Positions 61,916-64,000 of a stretch of 64,000 bases of DNA are shown here, in pieces. A program made the translations under genes and the position numbers. Every line of letters starts with the position of its first letter. The stretch's first letter is position 1. The notes beneath the pieces are model-generated. The model saw nothing but the letters and a program-made list of their open reading frames with translations. It did no database searches and was not told where the DNA came from. The DNA comes from Lepidonotus clava (Eukaryota > Annelida > Polychaeta > Phyllodocida > Polynoidae), in the NCBI GenBank assembly GCA_936440205.1, contig OW387138.1, positions 26,493,541 through 26,557,540 on the forward strand, given 5' to 3'.

Positions 61916-62855
61916 AATCCTTTCTTAGATTTTATCTATCAGTTGTCATTCTTGACAGAAATGCAGGATCTTTTCACTTTTGGTGTTGTTAAACATGTCC
62001 TTCACTGATGTTCTGTTTTGGAGATGCCTCTTGTGACTATCTTCCATCTTCTAACACTTCAATATGATGTGCTCTACCCTAAGTTTGGTAATATAGATGA
62101 CAGATATAATGAATGCACCAAACATTTGCTTGGTAAGGTATTTTTTGACTATAATGTCCCTCAAGTATACATTGTACAAATCTAAAATAATTATCACAAT
62201 GAAATACTGTTAAAATTGATAGAGCTCCTAAACACAGTGCTATAGCCTGGTTCAAGCCAGGTAAATTGACTGAAGCTATGCATATAACCTTAGTTCAGGC
62301 TAAAACTAAAGACTTTAACAATATCTTCCCTGTCATTATTATAATCCCTCATCCATCAAGATCCCCCCAAAATTATTAGAATATGAAAATACACTCTCTT
62401 TTCTATTGATTTATTCTTTATTTTCTAGGCTATCAAATTTAGTGTCTATATATTTTAAAGGTCAAGATACATCCTTTTTGTGTTCATTTAAGTAAGGACT
62501 AAACACGCACATTGCCAAAAGTGAAAAAAGCAGATTGATCAGAGATTGATATCTATTATGATTAGAGTAATTTTTGTCAAACCTTGAGATCAAATTTAGA
62601 AATAATATTATTATATCTGTCACCAAATATGTAACTTTTACAGCCACAATTCTACATTAAAGTAGGTGTCTGTTGTTGTTTTTTACATTGGTATTGATAG
62701 AGTAAAATATAGTCTTTTATATCAAAGCATAATTTCAAGGGCAGGGCAGTTTGTTTGAAGTTATATTCCCATTGTTTTACAGACATTTTGCTCATTCTAA
62801 TTACACATTTGGTGTCCTTTGCAGTTATTCATTTAACTAGTAGCTCTTTGATAAG

Positions 62856-63227
62856 GCTTCCCAGCCAAGATGCGACATAATAGAAACGTTCTGCAACCAT
62901 ACTTTTTTAGTCAGTCTGTCACTTACTAAGATGGCACATAACAATTACGTTATTGATGGTGAGTTTGAAACCTCACCAAATCAGAACATTATTACAATGT
63001 TATTTTTTGGTGAGGTTAGGACGAAACCAAAACAGAATGTTATAAGAACGTCCTGATTAGATTGAAGAACATAACCAGAACGTTATAATAACGTTGCAGT
63101 GACACGTCACAGCAGTACGTTGCAGCAACATTATTGGAAGCCATCAAAATAACGTAACAAGAACCAGTACAGAACCAAACAGAACGTTGCTGCAACGATT
63201 TAATAACATCACATGCTTGCCTAGGTT
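62856..63227. mobile_element. AACGTT-rich insertion in the right arm
   Basis: This segment is absent from the left arm. It is rich in AACGTT/GTTGCAGCAAC-like motifs (GAACGTTATAATAACGTTG, ACGTTGCAGCAAC, AACGTTGCTGCAACG). The arm resumes at ATCACTGCTTTTGAATC. It is either an insertion in the right arm or a loss from the left; no clean duplication. Confidence 0.6.
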
Positions 63228-64000
63228 ATCACTGCTTTTGAATCGAGTCAAAGAATTGAGTATCAGTCTTTCCCACAATTTGAGCATGAGAAACGTACTT
63301 TATTAGGTTACTTTACAATTGTTTATAAATAATGTGTAAAAATTTGTAAACCTTTAAATTTGATGACCTTGACCTTTTTAGGGACAAACTAAATAGCTAA
63401 TATACTTAACCTAATAATAGCTATGTATGTACTTAGTATAGAACAAATACCTGCCATATTGAGATAGGAATTGAAAGAAAATTCATTTTCCTCAATCTTT
63501 GGAAATTAAGATATTTTTTCGATTTCTGTCACATAATGTGTAATTTGGTGACCAAATTTCTTCATCTAACCAATTTTTCTGCTTTTCTGAATATCACAAG
63601 AGCCAGATTGAGACATGTTCACTTAAATTAAAGGACAATGTAAAGAGTAGCACTGTTTGCTTCAAGTTCAACTTTGATTTTGTCATATATTTCAGATTTT
63701 GAGGTCAAATTTAGTGACCTTGACCTCCATGAAGGTCAAAGTCATTTGACATAGAAATTACCTGTTCTAATAACTATTAGAATATGCAATATGAAATTAA
63801 TCAGTACAAAATTGAATGTGTCAGTTCGAGATTAGTCTTTTTCTTTCATGTTGAATTTCCCTGGATACCGCAAAACAAAATGGCAGTTGTCACAGTCATG
63901 CACACCTCTACAGAGTGACTACCGGTTAGACATGGTTCCCAGAGGACCCCACTACAACCCTAGAATGGTTTCAGGTATAAACCTTTTATGGCATACCGAC

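Larger units (their letters stand above)
60252..63994. repeat. Large inverted repeat (long-armed foldback-like element)
   Basis: Left arm 60252-61107 (~856 bp) is matched, reversed and complemented, by 62770-63994 at roughly 93-95 percent by eye. The right arm carries an extra ~372-bp segment (62856-63227). The spacer is ~1.66 kb. The outer ends (TGCCATGAAAGGTTTATACC and its complement) are close to the window end, so the true outer limits may lie further out. No coding frame. It could be a nonautonomous element with long terminal inverted repeats or two opposed copies of one repeat. Confidence 0.88.

Overview
The window is animal nuclear DNA, most likely from a marine invertebrate. It holds two intron-containing genes on the + strand, far apart and surrounded by repeats. 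Coding exons are short and separated by GT-AG introns of a few hundred bases to about 2 kb. Non-coding DNA is crowded with small inverted-repeat transposons, minisatellites, homopolymer tracts and decayed retroelements. A tRNA-related SINE ending in (TCAC)n, and a second SINE-like relic, recall repeats I know from molluscan genomes. I could not search a database, so a mollusc (gastropod or bivalve) is a guess and a lancelet or other invertebrate is not excluded.

Layout. From 1 to 28980 I find no convincing coding exon. Because the first EXT1 exon seen begins where human EXT1 exon 2 begins, this span is best read as the long first intron of EXT1, with exon 1 upstream of the window. It carries a textbook recursive-splice-site candidate (5533-5596), a GTCACGTGAC cluster with a TATA-like box (14347-14449), a GC-rich island (20430-20760) and several minisatellites: 69-bp units (11030-12660), 66-bp units (21558-22664), ~42-bp units (26585-26985) and degenerate arrays. 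Eight EXT1 exons (28981-33622) encode the C-terminal 424 residues, including the GT64 catalytic half. From 33623 to about 36.6 kb is probable EXT1 3' UTR, then intergenic DNA.

The 40.9-46.2 kb segment is a transposon nest. A broken LINE (42969-46236) was hit by a 1.4-kb Harbinger-like element (43203-44607, TTA duplication). That element contains an LTR-like fossil and an 11-copy 21-bp satellite built from its own terminal-repeat motif. The LINE was also hit by a 192-bp element (45438-45629, CAGTG duplication). A neighbouring 2-kb element with G-tracts (40976-42968) contains a piggyBac-like MITE with TTAA ends.

From 54512 a second gene begins: signal peptide, then a first Ig domain resembling L1CAM/neuroglian. 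Three coding exons are visible and the rest lies beyond the window. In its second intron the exon-2 tail plus its splice donor has been amplified into about 13 tandem 33-bp copies, followed by a cluster of MITEs. The window ends in a ~3.7-kb inverted repeat with ~0.86-kb arms (60252-63994). The two genes have no obvious functional link beyond cell-surface and matrix biology: EXT1 makes heparan sulfate in the Golgi, while the Ig protein should sit at the cell surface.
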